Below, in pieces: positions 1 to 5,384 of a DNA stretch of 7,520 bases. Position numbers and translations under genes: made by a program. Within the stretch, counting starts at the first letter, position 1, and each line of letters opens with the position of its first letter. The notes below the pieces were generated by a model. That model ran no database searches, was not told the origin of the DNA, and worked only from the letters and a program-made list of their open reading frames with translations. The stretch is taken from positions 1-7,520 of the forward strand of contig CAZRUA010000136.1 of assembly GCA_964603125.1 (NCBI GenBank), written 5' to 3'. Origin of the DNA: CAZRUA01 sp964603125. Its GTDB lineage: Bacteria; Bacteroidota; Bacteroidia; B-17B0; Aurantibacillaceae.

Positions 1-65
1 TGAAGTGTTGAGACCTATAAGTTTCCGAAACATCTAATTCCTGAGTAAATCAAATAAAAACAACT

Positions 66-530
66 ATGCAAAAACTACAATTTAAAGTAAGCATCAATGC
101 GCCAGCAAAACAAGTATATGATTTTATGCTTGGACTACAAAATAAAACAACCTATGAGCAATGGGCTTCGGTGTTTAATCCAACATCGAGCTACGAAGGA
201 AATTGGGAAAAGGGAAGTAAAATTATGTTTGTTGGAGTAGATGAGCAAGGCGAAAAAGGTGGAATGATTTCTAGGATAGTAGATAATGTTCCTGCACAAT
301 TTGTTTCCGTGCAGCATTATGGTATTTTAAAAGGTGAGCAAGAAATTACCGAAGGAGAAGATGTAGAAAAATGGGCAAATGGTTTTGAAAACTATAATTT
401 TGAAGAAAACAATGGCACCACTTCCCTAACCGTTAACCTAGACACCGCCGAAGATTTTGAAGATTATATGAACGAAACTTATCCAAAAGCACTTAGCAAG
501 CTAAAAGAGATTTGTGAGATTAGGGATTGA
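66..530 (+). CDS. SRPBCC (START/Bet v1-like) domain protein
   Basis: Predicted 154-residue soluble cytoplasmic protein with no signal peptide or membrane segment. The N-terminus fits the SRPBCC fold: a first strand (KLQFKVSINAPAKQVYDFML, residues 3-22) followed by the usual helix, alternating strands through the middle (SKIMFVGVD, GGMISRIVDNVPAQFVSVQHYG), and a long C-terminal helix (about 129-152) that would pack over the barrel. Family knowledge: these folds make a deep hydrophobic pocket and bind lipids, polyketides or other small molecules; many bacterial members have no known ligand. Length is normal for a single domain. The start is the first ATG after an in-frame stop region, with an A-rich leader but no clear ribosome site. 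The next gene follows after 15 bases, so they may be cotranscribed. A second SRPBCC gene at 4985 is only distantly similar. The fold call is good; the ligand is unknown. Confidence 0.85.
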   Translation: MQKLQFKVSINAPAKQVYDFMLGLQNKTTYEQWASVFNPTSSYEGNWEKGSKIMFVGVDEQGEKGGMISRIVDNVPAQFVSVQHYGILKGEQEITEGEDVEKWANGFENYNFEENNGTTSLTVNLDTAEDFEDYMNETYPKALSKLKEICEIRD

Positions 531-545
531 AGTTATATTATTAAG

Positions 546-941
546 ATGTTAAACACAGATACTGAACTAGAAACAAAATTCATCGCTCGGTTTGTAGTAA
601 AATCAAAGCGTGAAAGGTATTTAACGTTTATTCAATCCGAAAAAAAACGTCCAAAATTAATTGCTGATTTATCGCATATGAACTTTTTAAATTATAGTTT
701 ATTTGATAAAGTTACTTCGAATGAATACGATATTATAAAACAGAAAATTAAAACACTTGGGAATATAAAGGATTGTTATGTGATTTCAGAAAACAAAGAT
801 ATTGATAAAAAAAGACTTAATATTGAATTAGCCCTAACATTAACTATTGGTGCTGATCAAGGAAATATACTAGTGTTTGGAAACGCTGAAATTATATATG
901 CCGAAGCCGAAGGAATAAATAATAGATGGATTAGTAAATAA
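546..941 (+). CDS. Conserved uncharacterised cytoplasmic protein
   Basis: Predicted 131-residue soluble protein of unknown function. From memory it resembles a scattered bacterial family of about this length, with a basic N-terminal stretch (FIARFVVKSKRERYLTFI, residues 12-29), an LxHM segment (42-45), a CYVISE segment (77-82), then an acidic helix and a glycine-containing strand ending in tyrosine/acidic residues (about 94-122, ELALTLTIGADQGNILVFG then IIYAEAEG). I know no Pfam function for this family and give none. It has no signal peptide, membrane segment or recognisable catalytic motif. It lies 15 bases after the SRPBCC gene and 36 bases before a membrane protein gene, so all three could be on one transcript, although nothing links their roles. 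The ATG at 546 is the first in frame and the N-terminal strand begins soon after it, so the start is reasonable. Confidence 0.75.
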   Translation: MLNTDTELETKFIARFVVKSKRERYLTFIQSEKKRPKLIADLSHMNFLNYSLFDKVTSNEYDIIKQKIKTLGNIKDCYVISENKDIDKKRLNIELALTLTIGADQGNILVFGNAEIIYAEAEGINNRWISK

Positions 942-977
942 ACAGAGTGATTATTATGAACCAATTTTATTAACTGT

Positions 978-1373
978 ATGAAATTCATATTTAACAATTC
1001 AACAAAAATACTCTTAGGGCTACTTATTGTAATCATTCTATTTCACATTTGCATTATAGCCAAAATTATCCCCTACAATATAGTTTGGGGTGGCAGACTA
1101 CAAAATGATTCGGAAATGTATGTGTTTGAAACTATTTCAGTTTTGGTTAACCTGTTTTTATCATGGGTTTTACTCATAAAAAGCAATGCCACAAAATTCA
1201 AATTTTCAAATAAAGCTGTAACCATCATTCTATGGATTTTCTTTGCTTTATTTGCACTAAACACACTTGGCAATTTACTGGCTAAAACATATTTCGAAAA
1301 ATGCTTTGCAGTTTTAACAGGAATCTTCTGCTTACTACTATGGAATATTATAAAGCAGAAAAACTCTGATTAA
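978..1373 (+). CDS. Small four-helix inner-membrane protein
   Basis: Predicted 131-residue integral membrane protein. Four hydrophobic segments are visible at about residues 10-31, 51-68, 80-102 and 107-125. The first loop carries the most distinctive sequence, VWGGRLQNDSEMYVFETISV (36-55), with polar and charged residues next to the second helix; I recall the same loop pattern in uncharacterised membrane proteins of Flavobacteria and relatives. Lysine-rich stretches between helices 2 and 3 and at the C-terminus (KQKNSD) suggest both are cytoplasmic by the positive-inside rule. No transporter or enzyme family can be named. It follows the 546 gene by 36 bases and ends 128 bases before the next start, so it may be the last gene of a short transcript. 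No hairpin terminator was found after it. Confidence 0.75.
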   Translation: MKFIFNNSTKILLGLLIVIILFHICIIAKIIPYNIVWGGRLQNDSEMYVFETISVLVNLFLSWVLLIKSNATKFKFSNKAVTIILWIFFALFALNTLGNLLAKTYFEKCFAVLTGIFCLLLWNIIKQKNSD

Positions 1374-1431
1374 TAATATTTGTACTTTAGTTTCATCCCA
1401 AATTTATAGCTTAACAAAAACTTAAATGTTT

Positions 1432-1439
1432 TATATTTG
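1432..1439 (+). promoter_or_regulatory. Bacteroidota-type promoter -7 box (TATATTTG)
   Basis: TATATTTG matches the Bacteroidota primary-sigma -7 consensus TAnnTTTG exactly. A weak -33 partner, TTAACA at 1411-1416, lies 18 bases upstream when measured from its TTA. It sits in the 128-base gap before the barrel/lipoprotein pair. Transcription would begin at about 1443-1447, which leaves almost no leader for an ATG at 1448 but about 55 bases for the ATG at 1502, and so supports the 1502 start. The match is short and the DNA is AT-rich, so chance is possible. Confidence 0.45.
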
Positions 1440-1501
1440 TTAGAGGAATGAGTTTACATAGATGCGTTTATTGCACTGTGTTTATACAAACAAAACCAAT
1501 T

Positions 1502-1993
1502 ATGAAACAAACTATATTAATATTCATTTTTTCTTTTGTTTCGTTATTATGCTTTGCGCAGCAGCCTGCCTTGGAGAAAAGAAAATCGCTTTACTTTGAA
1601 CTAGCAGGAAGCGGTGGGCTAGGTTCCATTAATTATGAAAAATTATTTTACAAGAAAAAGAATACGGAACTTACTTGGCGCGCAGGCTTAAGTTTTGCAC
1701 CCATTGATAAAAACAATGGTCTTGGAATTGTATTCCCAATTATGGCCAATGCTTTAATTGGAAAAAATGCTCACAAACTCGAATTAGGTTTAGGACAAGG
1801 AATTACAATTACAACAAAAGGTAGCTTCTTTGCATTAACAACCGCAGCCATTGGCTATCGCTATCAATCCGAATCCAAAAAATGGTTTTATAGGGTAACA
1901 TATACACCGCTCATTTCATATCTTGTCGACTTTCAAATGCAACAATGGGGTGGTGTTAGTATTGGTTATACATTTAATACTAAAACAAAATGA
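1502..1993 (+). CDS. Secreted outer-membrane beta-barrel-like protein
   Basis: Predicted 163-residue exported protein. Residues 1-19 form a signal peptide (MKQTILIFIFSFVSLLCFA) with likely cleavage before Q20. The mature part alternates short amphipathic strands and turns: LYFELAGSGGLGSINYEKLF (30-49), ELTWRAGLSFAP (56-67), HKLELGLGQGITI (91-103), AAIGYRYQ (115-122), WFYRVTYTPLI (128-138) and a final WGGVSIGYTF (149-158). From memory this matches an uncharacterised barrel family common in Bacteroidota, with the same N-terminal GGLxSINYE and C-terminal WGGxSxGYxF patterns. Its aromatic-ended last strand fits outer-membrane insertion. An in-frame ATG at 1448 would bury the signal peptide behind 18 residues and lies too close to the putative promoter, so 1502 was chosen. 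Its stop overlaps the next start, implying coupled translation with the lipoprotein. The ligand or cargo is unknown. Confidence 0.75.
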   Translation: MKQTILIFIFSFVSLLCFAQQPALEKRKSLYFELAGSGGLGSINYEKLFYKKKNTELTWRAGLSFAPIDKNNGLGIVFPIMANALIGKNAHKLELGLGQGITITTKGSFFALTTAAIGYRYQSESKKWFYRVTYTPLISYLVDFQMQQWGGVSIGYTFNTKTK

Positions 1994-2754
1994 AAAAGAT
2001 TTTAACTATTATTAGTTGCTTAACCTTATTAAGTGCTTGCAAAAAAGAAAAGTTTTTTGATGGTCCAAACTTTTTCCAAGACGACTTCGAATCTTATTCT
2101 ACCTTGAATAATTTACTTTTACCTGATGATCAATTATGGTCATTTACACAGCTTACAAAAACCGACAATAACATAACCGTTGATTCAACAAAAGCACATA
2201 TAGGAAACAAATCATTAAAATTTGTCGCGAAAAAATCCGATAGTGAAACTGTCTCTAAAACTAGCATCTCAAAACATAACATGGCTTTTTGGGATGGCGA
2301 AACAGTGCGGATGAGTGCCTGGTACTTTATTGAAGGAACAAACTCACTTGAGTGGTTGTTTTTAATGGATTTAGAAGAGCAAACAGCTATTGGTGCAGGC
2401 CCTGGAATGCGCTTGGCTTTGGTTGATAATAAATTAAGAATAGAATATAAATTTAATGAAAAAGATATTACACAAACAATCGGACAAGAAGTTAATTTCC
2501 CTCGAAACCAATGGGTAGAAATAATTTGGGAAGTTAAACTTTCGCAAAAAAACAAAGGAACAGTTAAGCTATGGCAAAACGGACAACTTATTATTGACAG
2601 TAAAAACAACCGAACTCTACCTAAAGACATTTTGTATTTTCAACAAGGAACAAAAGGGATGTATAGCAGCTGCGAAATTGGAATCACAGCCAACTCAAAA
2701 GATAATGACTTAACGATTTGGACTGACGATATTAAATTTGAAAAAGTAAATTAA
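1990..2754 (+). CDS. Lipoprotein with polysaccharide-lyase-like jelly-roll domain
   Basis: Predicted 254-residue lipoprotein. Residues 1-16 are a type II signal ending in the lipobox LSAC, with C17 as the lipidated cysteine. The mature protein looks like a single beta-sandwich resembling the heparinase-I-type polysaccharide lyase domain or a concanavalin-like lectin fold: DDFESY (31-36), HIGNKSLKFVAKK (70-82), the strand TVRMSAWYFIEG (105-116), a central LRIEYKF (149-155), NQWVEIIWEVKLS followed by GTVKLWQNGQLIID (173-203), and the closing strand LTIWTDDIKF (241-250). The W-x-E-I-x-W...G-x-V-K-L-W-x-N-G pattern is typical of that fold. I cannot identify catalytic residues, so it may bind rather than cleave glycans. 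Residues after C17 (KKEK) are not a clear surface-export signal. ATG overlaps the previous stop (ATGA), indicating translational coupling with the barrel protein. Confidence 0.7.
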   Translation: MKKILTIISCLTLLSACKKEKFFDGPNFFQDDFESYSTLNNLLLPDDQLWSFTQLTKTDNNITVDSTKAHIGNKSLKFVAKKSDSETVSKTSISKHNMAFWDGETVRMSAWYFIEGTNSLEWLFLMDLEEQTAIGAGPGMRLALVDNKLRIEYKFNEKDITQTIGQEVNFPRNQWVEIIWEVKLSQKNKGTVKLWQNGQLIIDSKNNRTLPKDILYFQQGTKGMYSSCEIGITANSKDNDLTIWTDDIKFEKVN

Positions 2755-2811
2755 TAAATTCTAATATTCAACTAACAAACATTTAATTAGCACAAAATAT
2801 AACATTAAAAA

Positions 2812-2901
2812 TTGAAAACAATTAGTTTCATATTTCTCTTCTAGTTCTTCAATCAAAATCTGAGCGTACAAAACAATACACTAAACTCAAAACAACTATA
2901 A
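2812..2901 (+). pseudogene. Possible relic of a secreted-protein gene (signal peptide with in-frame stop)
   Basis: Read from a TTG at 2812, the frame gives a signal-peptide-like start (M/L-KTISFIFLF), an in-frame TAG at 2842-2844, and then FFNQNLSVQN and a further short stretch to TAA at 2899-2901. Replacing the TAG by a sense codon would give a basic n-region, a hydrophobic core and a cleavage-like SVQ|N, much like the intact secreted genes nearby. The rest of the frame up to 2952 is full of stops. The 198-base gap 2755-2952 otherwise shows only AT-rich DNA. This may be the 5' remnant of a decayed gene or may be chance; there is no recognisable mature domain. Confidence 0.25.
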
Positions 2902-2952
2902 GAATAAAACCATCACTAAAATATTTCACAAACTACATATTAAAAAAACAGG

Positions 2953-3351
2953 ATGACAACTAGCGCATTAATTGAACATTTAAAACTAGGCTTAAATCCT
3001 AACTTTAGATATACCGAACGTTATGTTTTTGTTCAGATTGACACTGGCATTAATTCTGCTAACCACACACCTATAAGTGTTTTTGTTACCAATAATTTAC
3101 CTCAAAATATAATTGTATCAGATAGCTCTTGGATTGCTGAAAACAAGTATTTTGATTTTACTTTACTATCGTTTGAAACCCAAAAAGAATTACTTCAAAA
3201 ATGGAACTTAAAGTTGTTGAGCGAAGAATCGAGTAAATTCCATGTTCACAAGTCAACCGAACTTTCATCGCTATACGCAGCAATAAATGATATGATACAG
3301 TATATCGTTGAATGTGGCAATGATATAAATACCTTGAAAGAGAGGGGATAG
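2953..3351 (+). CDS. Uncharacterised protein, weakly DUF1828-like
   Basis: Predicted 132-residue soluble protein without signal peptide or membrane helix. The order of elements recalls DUF1828: an N-terminal helix (SALIEHLKLGL, 4-14), strands around YVFVQID (24-30), a TPISVFV segment (39-45), a NIIVSDSSWI segment (52-61) where that family has a strand plus an aspartate turn, a helix QKELLQKWNL (77-86), a strand KFHVHKS (95-101), and a C-terminal helix SLYAAINDMIQYIVEC (106-121). The match is from memory and by pattern only. DUF1828 has no settled function. The start is supported by a weak purine-rich site (ACAGG) four to eight bases ahead. The next gene begins 32 bases downstream on the same strand, so the two are probably cotranscribed. 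It follows a gap with a possible broken gene. Confidence 0.6.
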   Translation: MTTSALIEHLKLGLNPNFRYTERYVFVQIDTGINSANHTPISVFVTNNLPQNIIVSDSSWIAENKYFDFTLLSFETQKELLQKWNLKLLSEESSKFHVHKSTELSSLYAAINDMIQYIVECGNDINTLKERG

Positions 3352-3383
3352 ATAGAGAAAACAATTTAAGCAATACAATAACT

Positions 3384-3659
3384 ATGTTGATACGATTTTG
3401 GATAGAATTTGAACGTGAAAATAATTCCGTACTTCCATATGGTCTGGGATATGGCTGCGGTGTAACAGCTATAAATTTTGATGATGCTATTAACATCATT
3501 AAAAATAAGATGTTCGATAAGGATTCAATTCCTGAGATAAAAAATAAAATCGAAAACATAGATGTTAACAGCTTAGATTCTGGACATGTATTGCTCAATA
3601 TGCATTCGCCAGATAGAAGAGGGATTTGGTTTCCAATTGGCTTTCATGATAATTATTAA
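3384..3659 (+). CDS. Small conserved uncharacterised protein (GCGVTA family)
   Basis: Predicted 91-residue soluble cytoplasmic protein. It has a first strand IRFWIEFER (3-11), a glycine-rich turn leading into YGCGVTAINFDDAINIIKNKMF (23-44), a short helix IPEIKNKIENIDV (49-61), and a conserved-looking end, DSGHVLLNMHSPDRRGIWFPIGF (65-87). I recall this pattern (GCGVTA, then aspartate-alanine helix, then NM..P..RGIWFP.G) in many small hypothetical proteins of Bacteroidota and Proteobacteria, often as single accessory genes; no function is known to me. The single cysteine (C25) and the histidine H68 could be of interest but are not proof of catalysis. It lies 32 bases after the 2953 gene and 107 bases before the next start. 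The length appears complete for the family. Confidence 0.75.
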   Translation: MLIRFWIEFERENNSVLPYGLGYGCGVTAINFDDAINIIKNKMFDKDSIPEIKNKIENIDVNSLDSGHVLLNMHSPDRRGIWFPIGFHDNY

Positions 3660-3739
3660 GCAACTAACTACTATATAAATTAACGATAAAAAATTGACAT
3701 TTTAATTAGCTTAGTAATAACATTTCTCCCCATAATTAT

Positions 3740-3747
3740 TATCTTTA
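3740..3747 (+). promoter_or_regulatory. Possible -7 box (TATCTTTA) before the TonB-like gene
   Basis: TATCTTTA matches the TAnnTTTG consensus in all but the last base and lies 19 bases before the TTG start, in a 107-base gap. No TTG is seen at the expected -33 spacing. A TTGACA at 3694-3699 is too far upstream to pair with it, but could pair with the poorer TAACATTT at 3718-3725. The promoter is plausible but weakly supported. Confidence 0.25.
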
Positions 3748-3766
3748 TTTACCCAAATCTTGCAAT

Positions 3767-4177
3767 TTGAAAAGCTTTGTACAAATATTAACAGTAATAC
3801 TTCTAATGGGATTTACAAAATTGCATGCCCAAACCGGAGGCTGCGATACGATTTATAACACCACAGAAACAATGCCTCATTATAAAAATGAAACAAAAGG
3901 GCTTTTTGACTACATAACACAAGAGCTTAGTCCGGTTCTTGCTGAATGTATGAAGCATGATAATAACATTGTATCAAGCTTACAAATCATACTTACAATT
4001 GATAGAAACGGCAAAGTGATTGATGTAGATTTTCCTCAAAATAATTTATCTTCATATTGTAAAAACAAGTCAAAGGAAAAACTTATGACAATGCAAGGTT
4101 GGACACCTGGTTACATAAAAGGGCAAGCAATATGTAATAAATTCAACTGGCCCATAAAATGCCTTAAATGGGAGTGA
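3767..4177 (+). CDS. Secreted TonB C-terminal-domain-like protein (TTG start)
   Basis: Predicted 136-residue exported protein. Residues 1-21 form a signal peptide (KSFVQILTVILLMGFTKLHA) with cleavage before Q22. The remainder fits the TonB C-terminal domain: MPHYKNETKGLFDYI (36-50, like the usual mP.f.Gg...l..yi), a strand SLQIILTIDRNGKVIDVDF (71-89), a helix around 101-109, and GWTPGYIKGQ (111-120), matching the conserved W.PG...G, then a last strand ending KW. Unlike TonB there is no membrane anchor plus proline linker, so it is a free periplasmic or secreted domain. It has five cysteines (26, 61, 98, 123, 132), enough for disulfides. The start is TTG because the only nearby in-frame ATG (3807) would remove the basic n-region and most of the signal peptide. 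The partner is unknown. Confidence 0.7.
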   Translation: MKSFVQILTVILLMGFTKLHAQTGGCDTIYNTTETMPHYKNETKGLFDYITQELSPVLAECMKHDNNIVSSLQIILTIDRNGKVIDVDFPQNNLSSYCKNKSKEKLMTMQGWTPGYIKGQAICNKFNWPIKCLKWE

Positions 4178-4223
4178 TATGCGCAAACAGTAAAAGAGAG
4201 TTTGATAAAGTCAATACTATTAA

Positions 4224-4943
4224 ATGAAATTTATATTATACATAATCTTAGTTTTCTATTTCTGCTCATGCGGTCAAACAACTAATAACGATAAAATTGA
4301 GTTTTACAACAATAATCAAGATCAATTCACTTTTTTAGTTTTTGACAGGTTAAAGGTTGATACATTTATGTCACGATATAAGCCTTTACAATTTTCAAAC
4401 AAGTTGATAAAAAAAGACCTAATTACCTTGGCTAAAGTTAATTTTGAAAACGATACAACAATCAAACTTCCATCTTTTCTTAAAAACTCCGAAAACCCAG
4501 ACACTTCTGACTTTAAGCTAGCAATTAACGTTATTAATGCAACTTATAACCAAAATGGAGAGGAATACTTTGATGGGAGTCTTAATTACCTATTTTTCAA
4601 CAATTGTTTACCAGAAGCTTTTAAGAACAAATGGTCGCAAACAATTTCAGGAGATTTTAAATTTAATTCTACATTTTTTGCTATTCTTAGAGATAAAAGT
4701 GAAATTATTGATAAAATGATTTATGGAGATATCGGTCATTGGGATAAAGAATTAAAACAAATATTTACTGAACATATTTTTAATGAAATAACACCTGACA
4801 GAGCGAAAAAAATAAAAAAAATAATTTTAACTGATAAGAGTTTTGCAGATATAAGGTTTAAAGTTGACAAAGATAATTTTCTATATTTTTTGGATAAAAC
4901 AATTAATAATGAATGGCGACTCATACTTACAGACTGGAATTAG
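4224..4943 (+). CDS. Lipoprotein of unknown function
   Basis: Predicted 239-residue protein with an N-terminal hydrophobic signal (MKFILYIILVFYFCSC). The lipobox would be FCSC with C16 lipidated; phenylalanine at -3 is less common than leucine, but the small residue before the cysteine fits. The mature protein is rich in Asn, Asp, Lys and Phe, with no known domain that I can recognise. One part (about 32-110) looks mixed alpha/beta, and a helix-rich segment (about 157-203) ends in a basic patch, PDRAKKIKKI (191-200); the last strand is EWRLILTDW. There is no acidic export signal after the cysteine, so a periplasm-facing location is the simplest guess. The gene is visibly AT-rich: in bases 4801-4860 only 13 of 60 are G or C, against 23 of 60 in 5101-5160 of the next gene. 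It starts 46 bases after the TonB-like gene. Confidence 0.7.
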   Translation: MKFILYIILVFYFCSCGQTTNNDKIEFYNNNQDQFTFLVFDRLKVDTFMSRYKPLQFSNKLIKKDLITLAKVNFENDTTIKLPSFLKNSENPDTSDFKLAINVINATYNQNGEEYFDGSLNYLFFNNCLPEAFKNKWSQTISGDFKFNSTFFAILRDKSEIIDKMIYGDIGHWDKELKQIFTEHIFNEITPDRAKKIKKIILTDKSFADIRFKVDKDNFLYFLDKTINNEWRLILTDWN

Positions 4944-4984
4944 TGTTTAACCTTTGTACCATATTAACTCGATACACCTAAACT

Positions 4985-5371
4985 ATGAAAGAAAAACTAA
5001 ACCTAAGCGCCCACTTTAAAGCAAAACCCGAAGTAATTTACCAAGCATGGTTAAGCAGTCAAGGTCATAGCCAAATGACAGGAGCCGAAGCTAAATGCAG
5101 CAATAAAGTAGGTGGCAAATTCACCGCATGGGATGGTTACATTAGTGGTAAAAACATTCAACTAAACGAAAACAAATTAATAGTGCAAACTTGGCGCACA
5201 AGCGAGTTTAGCGATACTGACGAGGATTCGGAACTTAGTATTAGCTTCACCGAAACCAAGGAAGGATGTGAGTTGAATTTGGTTCACACCAACATTCCGC
5301 AAGGCCAAACACAATACTTAAAAGGTTGGGAAGATTTTTACTTTAAACCTATGAAGGATTACTTTGGATAA
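4985..5371 (+). CDS. SRPBCC protein, AHSA1 (Aha1-like) family
   Basis: Predicted 128-residue cytoplasmic protein strongly resembling the bacterial branch of the AHSA1 (activator of Hsp90 ATPase homolog 1-like) family. Family signatures in order: IYQAWLSSQGHSQMTGAEA (18-36), GGKFTAWDGYISGKNIQL (43-60), LIVQTWRTSEF (65-75), an acidic turn and strand ELSISFTET (83-91), CELNLVHTNIPQGQ (95-108), and GWEDFYFKPMKDYF (114-127). Bacterial members are single SRPBCC domains. Despite the family name, a chaperone role is not shown for most of them; small-molecule binding is equally possible. Length is complete. The start is the first ATG, with an AT-rich leader. Upstream at 4949-4956, AACCTTTG differs from the -7 consensus by one base, so it may have its own promoter. 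It ends 13 bases before the next gene. Confidence 0.92.
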   Translation: MKEKLNLSAHFKAKPEVIYQAWLSSQGHSQMTGAEAKCSNKVGGKFTAWDGYISGKNIQLNENKLIVQTWRTSEFSDTDEDSELSISFTETKEGCELNLVHTNIPQGQTQYLKGWEDFYFKPMKDYFG

Positions 5372-5372
5372 T

Positions 5373-5380
5373 TAAATTTG
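5373..5380 (+). promoter_or_regulatory. Possible -7 promoter box (TAAATTTG) next to a start codon
   Basis: TAAATTTG is an exact match to the Bacteroidota -7 consensus TAnnTTTG and falls in the 13-base gap between the AHSA1 gene and the secreted-protein gene. It ends only four bases before the ATG at 5385, so a transcript from it would be leaderless or nearly so. No TTG is present at the usual -33 distance. It may instead be chance AT-rich sequence inside a two-gene transcript. Confidence 0.25.
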
Positions 5381-5384
5381 CATT

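Noticed and set aside
1448..1501. Upstream in-frame ATG start for the barrel gene, with AGAGGA in front of it
   Set aside because: It would put 18 residues ahead of a good signal peptide, lies about nine bases after a promoter -7 box, and the purine run is too close to the ATG to act as a ribosome site.
2130..2630. 166-codon open frame on the - strand
   Set aside because: It lies wholly opposite the lipoprotein gene; its translation has no domain and is rich in Ser, Leu, Phe and Cys, as expected of an antisense shadow.
3158..3598. 146-codon open frame on the - strand spanning two genes
   Set aside because: It runs opposite both well-formed + strand genes (2953 and 3384), which have family-like patterns; the antisense product shows none.
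4537..4719. Alternative + strand frame inside the lipoprotein gene
   Set aside because: It is short, overlaps a longer frame with a signal sequence, and lacks any motif.
66..5371. Two SRPBCC genes as a recent duplication or flanking repeat
   Set aside because: The two proteins differ in length and share no extended identity; one is clearly AHSA1-type and the other is not.
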